A stretch of DNA of 64,000 nt, from assembly GCF_000685275.1 (NCBI RefSeq), contig NZ_ARYK01000006.1, positions 62,001 through 126,000 on the forward strand, read 5' to 3'. The stretch comes from Hyphomonas johnsonii MHS-2. Its GTDB lineage: Bacteria > Pseudomonadota > Alphaproteobacteria > Caulobacterales > Hyphomonadaceae. Below, piece by piece: positions 25,676-33,920 of the stretch. The first letter of the stretch is position 1, and every line of letters starts with the position of its first letter. The notes below the pieces were generated by a model. It saw only the letters and a program-made list of their open reading frames with translations. It ran no database searches and was not told where the DNA came from. The position numbers and the translations under genes were made by a program.

Positions 25676-26455
25676 GTGAAGGTTGCATACGGGATCGTGG
25701 GGGCGGCGGCTCTCTGTGCGGGATTTGCCGGCGGGCTGGTGGCGGCGCCGCACCTGTTTCCGCAGGCCGTCGAGCCGGGAGAGGGCTGGGTGGACCTGTC
25801 CGTGCTGCCGGACGACCTGATCGAGCAGCACAGGACGACCGCGTATCTCGAAAACGAGATAAAGAGTGCAGAGATGTCCAAAAGAATGCTCGAAGAAATG
25901 GCGGCGGAAAAGGCCGCGCGTGCTGACATCAAGCTGCCGGAAGGCGTGCCGTCATTCCCTGGTGGGCGCCTTGTTGAGGCGCCGTCGAGCGCCGACTGGC
26001 CGGATATCGCGCCGGAAGGTGACACCGGGGGCGCATTCGCCGCCGCGAAGGATGGCTGGGTTGTGATCAACATATGGGCGACGTGGTGCGCACCCTGTGT
26101 CAAGGAACTGCCTGACATGGATGCGGGTGCGCCGCGCCTGGCCGAGGCGGGCGTGACATTGCTGGCAATCGACGCTGACATGTCGCGCAATGACACGCTG
26201 GCCGATGTCGAGGCGGTGTATCGCAAGCGCGGCGTGAAGTCGCTCGCGCCCCTGTTTGCAGCCGGATCCGACGCCAATGCCTTGCTCATTGCGAGCGGGC
26301 AGACCGTCGGCGCACAATACCCGACGAACATCGTCTACAGGCCGGGCGGAGAGCCCTATGCCCTGTTCTACCAAATGCCCGACGACCGGACAGGTATCTG
26401 GTCGTCGGACGAGATGATTGCCTTCTTTGCCGCGCTGACGGAAAGCGGCGGCTAG
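25676..26455 (+). CDS. TlpA-like thioredoxin-fold protein, membrane-anchored
   Basis: About 259 residues. N-terminal membrane anchor (VAYGIVGAAALCAGFAGGLVAA), a helical segment with many Glu/Lys (about 45-90, possible coiled coil: ENEIKSAEMSKRMLEEMAAEKAARA), then a thioredoxin domain with active site WATWCAPCVKELP and cis-Pro region GAQYPTNIVYR. It probably reduces periplasmic disulfides. Start: ATG 25670 abuts the GAGGAGG ribosome-binding site (25663-25669), whereas GTG 25676, in the same frame, has the proper six-base spacing and is preferred. Confidence 0.82.
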   Translation: MKVAYGIVGAAALCAGFAGGLVAAPHLFPQAVEPGEGWVDLSVLPDDLIEQHRTTAYLENEIKSAEMSKRMLEEMAAEKAARADIKLPEGVPSFPGGRLVEAPSSADWPDIAPEGDTGGAFAAAKDGWVVINIWATWCAPCVKELPDMDAGAPRLAEAGVTLLAIDADMSRNDTLADVEAVYRKRGVKSLAPLFAAGSDANALLIASGQTVGAQYPTNIVYRPGGEPYALFYQMPDDRTGIWSSDEMIAFFAALTESGG

Positions 26456-27354
26456 ACCGTCCGCTTCGCCTTGTCGGCATTGTTGGTGGCGGTGATGGCA
26501 TCCTTGGCGGCCTGCCACTGGGCGTCTCCCCATTCGGTGAGCATCGAGAAGTTGCCGCCGGACGCATTGTACATGGCACCGTCAATGGCGATGGTCTGGC
26601 CGTTGATGTATTCGGCGCCGGGGCCCATCAGCAGGACGGCGAGATTGACCAGTTCGTGCATCTCGCCGACGCGGCCCATCGGGTTGGCGGTGCCGCTGTC
26701 CATCCGCTTGGCACCGTCGGCATCCGGCGCGAGGCGCTTCGACATGCCTTCCGTGGGGAAGGGGCCCGGCGCAATGGCGTTGAAGCGCAGGCCGTAGCGG
26801 CCCCACTCGACCGCGAGGCTTTGTGTCATCACGTTGACGCCGGCCTTGGACATGGCGGACGGCACGACGAAGGGCCCGCCATTCCAGACCCATGTCGTCA
26901 GGATGGAGACAACGTTGCCGCGATGGCCGCCCTTGATCCAGCGCGTGCCGATATCATGCGTCATGTAGAACGTGCCGCGGAAGACGATATTGGCGATGGC
27001 GTCGAAGCCGCGGATCGAGAGGTCTTCGGTGCGCGAGATGAAATTGCCGGCGGCATTGTTGACGAGGCCGGTGAGCGGGCCGTGCTTGGCCCAGATCGCG
27101 TCGTTCATGTCGGTGATCGCCTCGGCGACGCGGATATCGCACGCGTGCGGCACGACCTTGCCGCCATGCTTGTCCATCAGTTCCCTGGCGGTCTCTTCGC
27201 ACACGCCACCGCGCCGGCCGCAGATGTGGACCTCGGCGCCGAGCGTCAGGAAGCCTTCGGCCATTTCCTTGCCGAGGCCGGTGCCGCCGCCCGTGACCAG
27301 GATGCGTTCACCCTTCATCAGGCCGTCGCGGAACATGAGTTGTGACGTATCCAT
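26452..27354 (-). CDS. Short-chain dehydrogenase of the 2,4-dienoyl-CoA reductase type, without the catalytic Tyr
   Basis: 300 residues. Cofactor loop VTGGGTGLGKEMAEGF, NNAAGNFI, and VVPSAMSKAGVNVMTQSLAVEWGRYGLRFNAIAPGPFPTEG, closely matching the pattern of mitochondrial and peroxisomal 2,4-dienoyl-CoA reductases, where the normal YxxxK is SxxxK. In those enzymes the working Tyr lies 11 residues before that Ser; here the residue is Trp (TTWVWNGGPFVVPS). A role in beta-oxidation of unsaturated fatty acids is plausible but the chemistry needs another residue. Start 27354 has GGGGAG upstream. Three-base stop overlap region with the thioredoxin gene. Confidence 0.8.
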   Translation of the reverse strand: MDTSQLMFRDGLMKGERILVTGGGTGLGKEMAEGFLTLGAEVHICGRRGGVCEETARELMDKHGGKVVPHACDIRVAEAITDMNDAIWAKHGPLTGLVNNAAGNFISRTEDLSIRGFDAIANIVFRGTFYMTHDIGTRWIKGGHRGNVVSILTTWVWNGGPFVVPSAMSKAGVNVMTQSLAVEWGRYGLRFNAIAPGPFPTEGMSKRLAPDADGAKRMDSGTANPMGRVGEMHELVNLAVLLMGPGAEYINGQTIAIDGAMYNASGGNFSMLTEWGDAQWQAAKDAITATNNADKAKRTV

Positions 27355-27416
27355 AAGTGGTCTCCCCTTTTTTTATCTGCTAGCGAGTATAGCCAGTCTG
27401 CAGCCGGAGGCATCCC

Positions 27417-27833
27417 ATGAAACCTGTCATCTTTTCGCTCTTTGCCATTACCCTCGCGGCAGGCCATGCCAGCGCCGGACCGCTCGACGTGTTCGGCACG
27501 TTCGCAACCGAAGAAGAGAATTCGCATGTCGAGATTGCCGATTGCGGCGACGGCACCCCGTGCGGCACGATCGTGTGGATCGATCCGGCAAGCGTGACGG
27601 ACGGCAAGACGCCGGACACCGCGACGGATGCGGACGGCAAGAAGATTCTCGGCCTGACGATGCTGCAGGGCTTTGAGAAGAAGGCCAAGGGCTGGGCCGG
27701 TGGCACGATCTACAACCCGAAAGAGGGCAAGACCTACAGCTCGCGCATGAAACGGCTGGACGATGGCGTGCTTGAAGTGAAGGGCTGTATCGCCATGCTG
27801 TGCAAGACGCAGAACTGGAAGCCGGTAGGCTGA
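27417..27833 (+). CDS. DUF2147 family periplasmic protein
   Basis: 138 residues with signal peptide cleaved near GHASA-GP. The mature part has the DUF2147 pattern: FGTFATEEENSHVEIADCGDGTPCGTIVWIDP, LGLTMLQGFEKKAKGWAGGTIYNPKEGKTYSSRMKRL, VKGCIAMLCKTQNW. Four conserved cysteines (two in DCGDGTPC, two in GCIAMLC) could form two disulfides. Function unknown. Divergent from the SDR gene. Confidence 0.85.
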   Translation: MKPVIFSLFAITLAAGHASAGPLDVFGTFATEEENSHVEIADCGDGTPCGTIVWIDPASVTDGKTPDTATDADGKKILGLTMLQGFEKKAKGWAGGTIYNPKEGKTYSSRMKRLDDGVLEVKGCIAMLCKTQNWKPVG

Positions 27834-27839
27834 GGGGCG

Positions 27840-28205
27840 CTATTTCCGGAAGGGCAGGCTGACCAGCCGCCAGAGAATCCAGACCGGCAACACGATGCCG
27901 GCGCCAGCGAGCGCGGGCTTCCAGAAATTCCGGACAGCCCAGCCGGCAGCGGCGAGCGTCTGGCGGGCAATCGAGGCGAGGGCGGCGGGGACGTCGACGT
28001 CGGGCGAGGCCGGATTGAAATTGGCCGCCAGGACGAAGAATCCCACCAGCACGCATAGCGCGAGCAGCTTGAGGCCGCCCCAGGGACTGATGCCGAACAG
28101 GCGGATGAGCAGGGGGCGGGGCGGCGGCTTGACGGGCCTGGGCGCGGGGGCCGGGCCGGGCGGCGGCGGAAGCGGTTCTACAACGGGTGGTTCGCTGTCA
28201 CTCAT
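27840..28205 (-). CDS. DUF6460 family integral membrane protein
   Basis: 121 residues: a proline-rich cytoplasmic N-terminus (about 1-30), the conserved RLFGISPWGGLKLLALCVLVGFFVLAANFNPA with the first helix, and a second helix near the C-terminus (LPVWILWRLVSLPF). Function unknown. It overlaps the end of the upstream MscS gene by eight bases and closes that operon. Confidence 0.75.
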   Translation of the reverse strand: MSDSEPPVVEPLPPPPGPAPAPRPVKPPPRPLLIRLFGISPWGGLKLLALCVLVGFFVLAANFNPASPDVDVPAALASIARQTLAAAGWAVRNFWKPALAGAGIVLPVWILWRLVSLPFRK

Positions 28206-29295
28206 GTTCCGCCTTGTTCACTGCCACATTGCCCTTGTAGGCGACATTGACCTGGTGCGGATACGGGATCGAGATGCCTTCGCGATCGAAGGCTTCCTTG
28301 ACGCCCTTGGTAATGTCGGCGCGGACCTGCACGAATTCGGGTGTCGCGACCCAGGCGCGCAGGCGCAGCTTGACGCTCCAGTCGGCGAGGGCATGCACGC
28401 CAACCCATGTCTCGCTCTTGGCCAGCACGCGCGGATGGTCGGTGGCGACCGCCAGCAACACGGCCAGCGCGTGGTCCATGTTGTCGTCATAGGAAATGTC
28501 GAAATAGAGGTCGAACCGGCGGCGTGTCTGGCGCGTGTGGTTGACCAGCGCATCGCTCCAGACCTTGTCATTGGTGACGATGACGATCTTGTTGTCGACC
28601 TGCTTCAGCGAGGTGGTGAAGGGCGAGATGTCGGTAACCTCGCCTTCGAGACCGGCCAGGCTGACATAGTCGCCAATGCGGAACGGGCGCAGGATGGCCA
28701 GCATGACGCCGGCGGCGACCGATTTCATCGTGTCCTGCAGGCCAAGGCCGATGGCCAGGCCGAGCGCACCAAGCACGGCGGCCAGCGAGGTTGTCGGGAA
28801 ACCAAGCTGGGTCAGCGCCATGACGATGGCGACGGCGAATATCAGGTATTTGACCAGTGACCCGGCAAAAGCGAACAGCGTGTCGTCTGCGCCGGTGCGC
28901 CGATGGGCCTTGCCGCCGAAATTGCGCATCGACCGGGCGACCCAGTTCGCAAACAGGATGGCCACGAAGAGGATGGCGACCGCCGCGATCGCGCCCGGAC
29001 CCCGGTTCTCGACCAGTGTTCGCCAGTCATAGCCCGCCAGTCCAAGCGGCAGGGGCGACATCAGGATCAGCGCGAACATGCGCGCCACCGAAGCGCCCAG
29101 GTCCCAGCTGGAGCCTTCGAAATCCATGTCCTTTGCGGTGACCATCTTGCCGACCAGCATGACCAGCCGTTTGATCACGATGGCGACAATCCAGATCAGG
29201 ATGGTTGCGCCGAACACCAGTGACCATTTCAGGACCTCGGGTTCCGCAGCCACTGCCCAGTCGGGCCAGCCCGTCATGTCGATTTCAGGTATCAT
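28198..29295 (-). CDS. MscS-family mechanosensitive channel (larger paralogue)
   Basis: 365 residues. Several N-terminal helices, then the pore-lining TM3 and beta domain: LAAVLGALGLAIGLGLQDTMKSVAAGVMLAILRPFRIGDYVSLAGLEGEVTDISPFTT, ending in IPYPHQVNV. The Gly/Ala packing of TM3 (GALGLAIGLGLQ) is the MscS hallmark. Releases osmolytes on hypo-osmotic shock. It follows a smaller MscS paralogue by about 30 bases in the same direction. Confidence 0.92.
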   Translation of the reverse strand: MIPEIDMTGWPDWAVAAEPEVLKWSLVFGATILIWIVAIVIKRLVMLVGKMVTAKDMDFEGSSWDLGASVARMFALILMSPLPLGLAGYDWRTLVENRGPGAIAAVAILFVAILFANWVARSMRNFGGKAHRRTGADDTLFAFAGSLVKYLIFAVAIVMALTQLGFPTTSLAAVLGALGLAIGLGLQDTMKSVAAGVMLAILRPFRIGDYVSLAGLEGEVTDISPFTTSLKQVDNKIVIVTNDKVWSDALVNHTRQTRRRFDLYFDISYDDNMDHALAVLLAVATDHPRVLAKSETWVGVHALADWSVKLRLRAWVATPEFVQVRADITKGVKEAFDREGISIPYPHQVNVAYKGNVAVNKAEHE

Positions 29296-29326
29296 GGCGA
29301 CCTCATGTCATGCGCCGGAGCTGGCT

Positions 29327-30163
29327 TCAACTCTCGCTTTTGGTCACGTTGACCTGGTGCGGGTAAGGAATGGAAATGCCGGCGTCATCGAGGGCCGCCT
29401 TGACGTTCATTGTGAGGGCCCAGCGGGTTTCCCAGTAATCGGGTGTCTTCACCCACGGGCGGGCAATGATGTCGACCGAACTGGCGCCCAGCGCGCTGAC
29501 CCGTACGACGGGGGCGGGGTCTGCCAGGACACGCTTGTCGGCCTTGATGACACCCTCGATGACGCTGATCGCATGTTCCATGCCGTCGCCGTAGTCGATG
29601 CCGAAGACAAGATCGATGCGGCGGGTCGGATAGCCGGCATAGTTCTTGATGACGCCGTCAATGGCCTGGCTGTTGGGCACGATCACCTGGACATTGTCGG
29701 GTGTCGCCATGATGGTCTGGAACAGGTTGATTTCCTTCACCGTGCCGCCAATGCCGGCGACCTCGATATACTGGCCGACACCATAGGGGCGGAACAGCAT
29801 GATCATGATGCCGGATGCGATATTGCCGAGCGCGCCCTGAAGCGACAGGCCGATGGCCAGGGTCATGGCGCCGAGAATGGCGACGAAGCTGGTCGCCTGG
29901 ATGCCGAACAATTGCAGCGCGGCGATGATGGTGGCCGCGGTCAGGAACCAGCGGACGAGGGAGGCGAAGAAGCTGCCCAGCGTTTCGTCGATATTCGGGC
30001 GCTTGACCGCCTGCCGACGGACGAGGCTGGCCATTGCGCCGGAGATGCGCAGGCCGACAATCAGCAGGATGAAGGCGCCGAGCGCCTTCAGCCCATAGGC
30101 TGCAAGCGTGGGCCAGTTTTCGGCGAGCGCGGCTTGCCAGTCGATATTGTTCAGAAAGTCCAT
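29327..30163 (-). CDS. Small-conductance MscS-type mechanosensitive channel
   Basis: 278 residues, the size of E. coli MscS, with three helices. VAILGAMTLAIGLSLQGALGNIASGIMIMLFRPYGVGQYIEVAGIGGTVKEINLFQTI covers TM3 and the first beta strands, and the C-terminus has the matching IPYPHQVNV. Second of two tandem MscS genes; the paralogues share the C-terminal motif but differ in the N-terminal membrane part. Confidence 0.93.
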   Translation of the reverse strand: MDFLNNIDWQAALAENWPTLAAYGLKALGAFILLIVGLRISGAMASLVRRQAVKRPNIDETLGSFFASLVRWFLTAATIIAALQLFGIQATSFVAILGAMTLAIGLSLQGALGNIASGIMIMLFRPYGVGQYIEVAGIGGTVKEINLFQTIMATPDNVQVIVPNSQAIDGVIKNYAGYPTRRIDLVFGIDYGDGMEHAISVIEGVIKADKRVLADPAPVVRVSALGASSVDIIARPWVKTPDYWETRWALTMNVKAALDDAGISIPYPHQVNVTKSES

Positions 30164-30177
30164 GAAATACTCCGGGG

Positions 30178-30936
30178 TCAGGTTTGGCCAAGCGCGCCGC
30201 GAGCGCCGCGCGTCAGCCGGAGGTAGAGGATGAGACAGGTGACGACACCTGTCATGATGGCGAGCCAGTTCATGCCCGTGATCGTCCAGTTGTTGAGGAT
30301 GATGCCGACGAGGCCCCAGCCGAGCGCAATGAAGAACCAGGGACTGCGGCTGATGAAGCGGCTAAAGGCCCAGGTGCCAAGCGCTGCGGCACCGATCGTG
30401 GTCCACAGCATGGGCCAAGGGAGGTCTGTCGGGCCGAGGGTCGAGAACGAGCGGATGGTCAGCGGGATCGATATTGCGATGGCGACCATGATCCAGCCGG
30501 ACAGAAGGCCGGTGGCGGCATCGGCGATGAACTTGGCCGGGCTGCCGCCCATGCCGCGCACGCGGTCGAACCTGTAGGCCGCCGTCCATGCCGTGATTGC
30601 GATGGGAAAGAGCAGGACGAAGTCGAGTGGCTGGGAGGCGATGATCTGCGCACTCAGCATCCAGACAACACTGAAGAATCCGGCGAGGGCCAGCGGCGCT
30701 GCGATTCGGTCCATCCAGGGTTCGTGCCGCAGCAGTGTAGCCAGCGCAAACAGGAAATAGGCCAGGAAAATCACGCCCCAGATTGCGAAGAAAATCGGCA
30801 GCGGTTGTTCCGGCGCGCCCGCATCGCGGGTGGCATTGCCGATCGGTGTGCCGATTCGCAGCACGGGCGCGAGGGCGCCTGCCAGTGGCTGCAACAGGGC
30901 AAGGAGAATCAGGATGGATGACCGGTGTCTCTGCAT
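30178..30936 (-). CDS. Seven-helix TspO/MBR-like membrane protein
   Basis: 252 residues, seven or eight hydrophobic helices, Trp-rich. FFAIWGVIFLAYFLFAL resembles the first core helix of long tryptophan-rich sensory protein homologues, but the match is short and the assignment is tentative. It lies 14 bases upstream of the MscS pair and is probably cotranscribed with them. No Shine-Dalgarno sequence precedes the ATG at 30936. Confidence 0.6.
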   Translation of the reverse strand: MQRHRSSILILLALLQPLAGALAPVLRIGTPIGNATRDAGAPEQPLPIFFAIWGVIFLAYFLFALATLLRHEPWMDRIAAPLALAGFFSVVWMLSAQIIASQPLDFVLLFPIAITAWTAAYRFDRVRGMGGSPAKFIADAATGLLSGWIMVAIAISIPLTIRSFSTLGPTDLPWPMLWTTIGAAALGTWAFSRFISRSPWFFIALGWGLVGIILNNWTITGMNWLAIMTGVVTCLILYLRLTRGARGALGQT

Positions 30937-30992
30937 GGGAGGTGATATGTAGCTGAAAAATCATGCGGTAACGCGCCCCAACTGAAAAAAGT

Positions 30993-31022
30993 TTGATGCA
31001 GGCGGGCGAATTGACGTTATAC
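30993..31022 (+). promoter_or_regulatory. Candidate promoter of the HU-like gene
   Basis: TTGATG (30993-30998), an 18-base spacer and TTATAC (31017-31022), 40 bases upstream of the HU start codon. Confidence 0.35.
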
Positions 31023-31061
31023 GCCGACGCCTCTGCGGAGATTCAACAAAGGAATTTGCTC

Positions 31062-31508
31062 ATGGCAATGAAACCTGCGGCCAAGAAGGCCGCTGCCAAA
31101 CCTGCCGCCACGAAAACGGCTGTCGCGAAGAAACCTTCTGTCGCGAAGAAACCTGCTGCGAAGGCGGCTGCCAAGCCGGCTGCGAAAGCCAAACCGGCTG
31201 CAGCACCTGCCAAGGCGGCAACCAAGACTGCGCCGACTGTCACACTGCGTCAGATGTCGGTCGGCCTGGCCGAGACACACGGCCTGACTAAGAAGCAGGC
31301 GCAGGAAATTTTCGACGACATGGCGACGCAAATCACGAAGCGCCTCAAGAAGGGCGAACGTATTCGCCTGAACGGCCTCGGCACGCTGGAAGTGCGCAAG
31401 CGCCCGGCACGCATGGGCCGCAACCCGGCAACGGGCGAAGCGATCAAGATCAAGGCTTCGAAGAAGGTGGCCTTCCGCGTCGCAAAGGAACTGAAAGAGA
31501 CCGTCTGA
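31062..31508 (+). CDS. HU-family DNA-binding protein with a histone-H1-like basic tail
   Basis: 148 residues. Residues 1 to about 58 consist almost only of Ala, Lys and Pro in AAK/KPAA repeats, like the tails of eukaryotic H1 and of the few tailed bacterial HU proteins. Residues 60-148 are a full HU domain: TLRQMSVGLAETHGLTKKQAQEIFDDM, FGxG-like NGLGTLEVRKRPARMGRNPATGEAIKIKASKKVAFRVAKELK, including the DNA-minor-groove arm RNPATGE. Start at 31062 has AAAGG nine bases upstream. A strong terminator follows, so the gene forms its own transcript. Confidence 0.93.
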   Translation: MAMKPAAKKAAAKPAATKTAVAKKPSVAKKPAAKAAAKPAAKAKPAAAPAKAATKTAPTVTLRQMSVGLAETHGLTKKQAQEIFDDMATQITKRLKKGERIRLNGLGTLEVRKRPARMGRNPATGEAIKIKASKKVAFRVAKELKETV

Positions 31509-31535
31509 GGACGGAATTCTTTCCAGTATTCATTG

Positions 31536-31568
31536 AAGGGCCGGACCGGAAATGGTCCGGCCCTTTTT
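31536..31568 (+). terminator. Rho-independent terminator after the HU-like gene
   Basis: AAGGGCCGGACC (31536-31547) pairs with GGTCCGGCCCTT (31554-31565) around a GGAAAT loop and continues into TTTTT (31564-31568). A perfect stem; because A's precede and T's follow, it can end transcription from both strands and may also serve the convergent ligase gene. Confidence 0.9.
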
Positions 31569-31587
31569 CGTTTTGCGCAAGGGTCCG

Positions 31588-33210
31588 CTAGTCTGGCAGG
31601 AGTGCCACGAGTGTTTCGAGCCGGTCCGCCTCGGCGGTCGGTTTGTCCCAGCGGATGCGATTGATCCGGGGAAAGCGCATGGCGATACCGGACTTGTGGC
31701 GCGGCGAGCGCTGCAGGCCCTCGAAGGCCACTTCCAGAACGATGCCCGTTTCCTTGTTCGCCGTCACCGAGCGCACCGGCCCGAACCGCTCAATCGTGTT
31801 GGCGCGCACGAAGGCGTCGAGTTGCTTCAGTTCCGCGTCGGTAAAACCGAAATAGGCCTTGCCCACAGGGGTCAATTCGTCTTCGCCGCCGGCCGCGCGC
31901 CAGACACCGAACGTGAAATCGGAATAGAAGCTGGACCGTTTGCCGTGGCCGCGCTGGGCATACATCAGCACGGCGTCGACGAGATAGGGATCGCGTTTCC
32001 ATTTGTACCAGAGGCCTTTCGGGCGCCCGGCGACATAGGCGCTGTCCCAGCGTTTCAGCATCAGGCCTTCAATCTCGGGCGAGGGCGGTGCGAGGCGGGC
32101 GGCGTCGAGTGCGGCGATATCGGTGACCGGGACGAGCGGGGAGAGGTCGAAGCGGGCAGGGCTCAACCCTGCGACGAAGGCTTCAAGGCTCTGGCGGCGG
32201 GCGCGGAAGGGGCGGGCGCGCAGATCCGTTCCGCCATCCTGCAGGATGTCATAGGTGCGGATAAAGGCCGGATGGGTTTCCATCTGGCGCTTCGAGACCG
32301 TCTTGCGATTGAGGCGCTGCTGCAATGCATTGAAGGGGGCAACGGCGCCGTCGGTGGTCCGGACGAGGAGTTCGCCGTCGAGCGTGCCCTCGAAATCCAT
32401 CGCGGCCACGACATCCGGGAAGGTGCGGGAAATATCGTCACCGGTACGGGTGTAGATGCGCCGTGTGCCGCGTTCGGCCGAGGCCTGGACACGGATGCCG
32501 TCGAACTTCCACTCGGCTGCGAACGTGTCCGGCCGGATCAGCGCGGGGTCGAGGGCGTCCGGATTGCCGCGGTCGGCCTTGGGCACCAGCGGGTGGGCGA
32601 GCATGACGGGCCGGAAGGGGGCGGCGATGTCCGGCGCCGGCTTCTCGGCGCGGTCTTCCAGCCAGGCGAACAGGCTTTCATAGGGCGAGGCAAGGCCGTG
32701 CCAGATTTCCTCGATGTCGGTCACGTCCTTCTCGCCGAACTGGGCCAGGGCAAGTTTCGCGAGCCGGGCCGAGACGCCGATGCGCAGGCCGCCGGTCATC
32801 AGTTTCAGCAAGGCCCAGCGTCCGGTCGTGTCGAGATCGTCGAGCCAGCCCGCCACGAGACCCGGCGCCTCGGCGCGGCTGGCGCCCGACAGGGTCTCGA
32901 CGATGTCCGACAGGGGCGGCGGGCGGTTCGCACGCCGGTCTCCGGGCCAGACGAGGCTGACGGTTTCGGCAAGATCGCCAACGTAATCGTAGGACATCGC
33001 AAAAAGGCCGGCGTCCATCCGGTCCGCAATCAGGTCGCGGATCATGGCCGGCTTGACGCCGGGAATGTCGAGGTCGCCTGTGAGGGCGCCGAGGGCATAG
33101 CCGCGGTCCGGGTCCGGGGCAGCGGCGAAATAGGCCATCATGAGGCGGAGCTTGCCGTTGCGGGACGGCGTCAGGACCAGACGGTCGAGCAGGTCGGCAA
33201 AGGCTTGCAT
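31588..33210 (-). CDS. ATP-dependent DNA ligase, PP_1105 family (ligase of the Lhr-MPE-Exo-Lig repair set)
   Basis: 540 residues. An N-terminal DNA-binding domain (1 to about 195) precedes the adenylation domain with motif I lysine Lys235 in EWKFDGIR, then TRTGDDISRTFPD, DGELLV, EGLMLKRWDSAY and the motif V KWKRDP; the OB domain is at the C-terminus (PVGKAYFGFTDAELKQ... RFPRINRIRWDK). This domain order and length fit the bacterial ATP ligases that occur with a ligase-associated helicase, exonuclease and phosphoesterase. All three partners are found within the next 17 kb. Start MQAFADLLDRL at 33210 matches the family; the earlier in-frame start is only a TTG. Confidence 0.92.
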   Translation of the reverse strand: MQAFADLLDRLVLTPSRNGKLRLMMAYFAAAPDPDRGYALGALTGDLDIPGVKPAMIRDLIADRMDAGLFAMSYDYVGDLAETVSLVWPGDRRANRPPPLSDIVETLSGASRAEAPGLVAGWLDDLDTTGRWALLKLMTGGLRIGVSARLAKLALAQFGEKDVTDIEEIWHGLASPYESLFAWLEDRAEKPAPDIAAPFRPVMLAHPLVPKADRGNPDALDPALIRPDTFAAEWKFDGIRVQASAERGTRRIYTRTGDDISRTFPDVVAAMDFEGTLDGELLVRTTDGAVAPFNALQQRLNRKTVSKRQMETHPAFIRTYDILQDGGTDLRARPFRARRQSLEAFVAGLSPARFDLSPLVPVTDIAALDAARLAPPSPEIEGLMLKRWDSAYVAGRPKGLWYKWKRDPYLVDAVLMYAQRGHGKRSSFYSDFTFGVWRAAGGEDELTPVGKAYFGFTDAELKQLDAFVRANTIERFGPVRSVTANKETGIVLEVAFEGLQRSPRHKSGIAMRFPRINRIRWDKPTAEADRLETLVALLPD

Positions 33211-33299
33211 CAGGCCATACATAAGGCCAAACACATTGCATGACAGCGCCTCGTTCAAGATCGTGAACGCAAAATGAAAACCGCAAGGGATACCAGCCG

Positions 33300-33914
33300 A
33301 TGACGCTCACGCTCCACCACCTGAATGCTTCACGCTCGCAGCGGATCGTCTGGCTGCTCGCCGAACTCGGCGTGCCGCACGAAATCGTCCATTACAAGCG
33401 CAACGAGACCACCAACCTTGCGCCGCCGGACCTGTTGAAGATCCACCCGATGGGCAAGTCACCCCTGCTGGAGGATGACGGGGTCGTCATCGCGGAGACG
33501 GGCGCCATCGCCGAATACCTGATGGGCAAGTACGACACGGCCTTCCAGCTGCACCCGCGCCCCAACTCGCCGGAATTCCCGCGTTACCTGGAGTGGATTC
33601 ACGCTGCCGAGGGGGCCGTGTTCCTGCCGGGCCTGTTGCAGGTCTATTTCCGCAATGTCGACATGACAAACAGCCCGGTCACCGCAATGATGGCGGCCGA
33701 GCGCGAGAAGGCAGCTGGCGTCATCGAGGCGCACCTTGCGACATATCCCTACTTCGCGGGCGACCGGTTCACGGCAGCCGACTGCCTGATGGGCTTCCAG
33801 ATCCAGATGGCTGACAGCATGGGCGCGCTGGAAAATCGCCCGGCAACCAAGGCCTGGCTCACGAAGATGCAGGCGCGGCCAGCTTACCAGAAGATGCTGG
33901 AAGTCGGGATCTAG
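33300..33914 (+). CDS. Glutathione S-transferase family protein
   Basis: 204 residues. Thioredoxin-like N-terminal domain (1 to about 80) with NASRSQRIVWLLAELGVPHE and the conserved cis-Pro/Ser segment KIHPMGKSPLLEDDGVVIAETGAIAEYL that binds the gamma-glutamyl part of GSH; helical C-terminal domain from about 90 with FTAADCLMGFQIQMAD. Active residue probably Ser12 or Ser14. Soluble; substrate unknown. Divergent from the ligase gene. Confidence 0.91.
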   Translation: MTLTLHHLNASRSQRIVWLLAELGVPHEIVHYKRNETTNLAPPDLLKIHPMGKSPLLEDDGVVIAETGAIAEYLMGKYDTAFQLHPRPNSPEFPRYLEWIHAAEGAVFLPGLLQVYFRNVDMTNSPVTAMMAAEREKAAGVIEAHLATYPYFAGDRFTAADCLMGFQIQMADSMGALENRPATKAWLTKMQARPAYQKMLEVGI

Positions 33915-33920
33915 GCCTGC

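Noticed and set aside
25561-26331. Extension of the EamA frame over the thioredoxin gene
   Set aside because: Family N-terminus begins at 25560 or 25602; the extension is Ser/Arg/Pro-rich shadow sequence.
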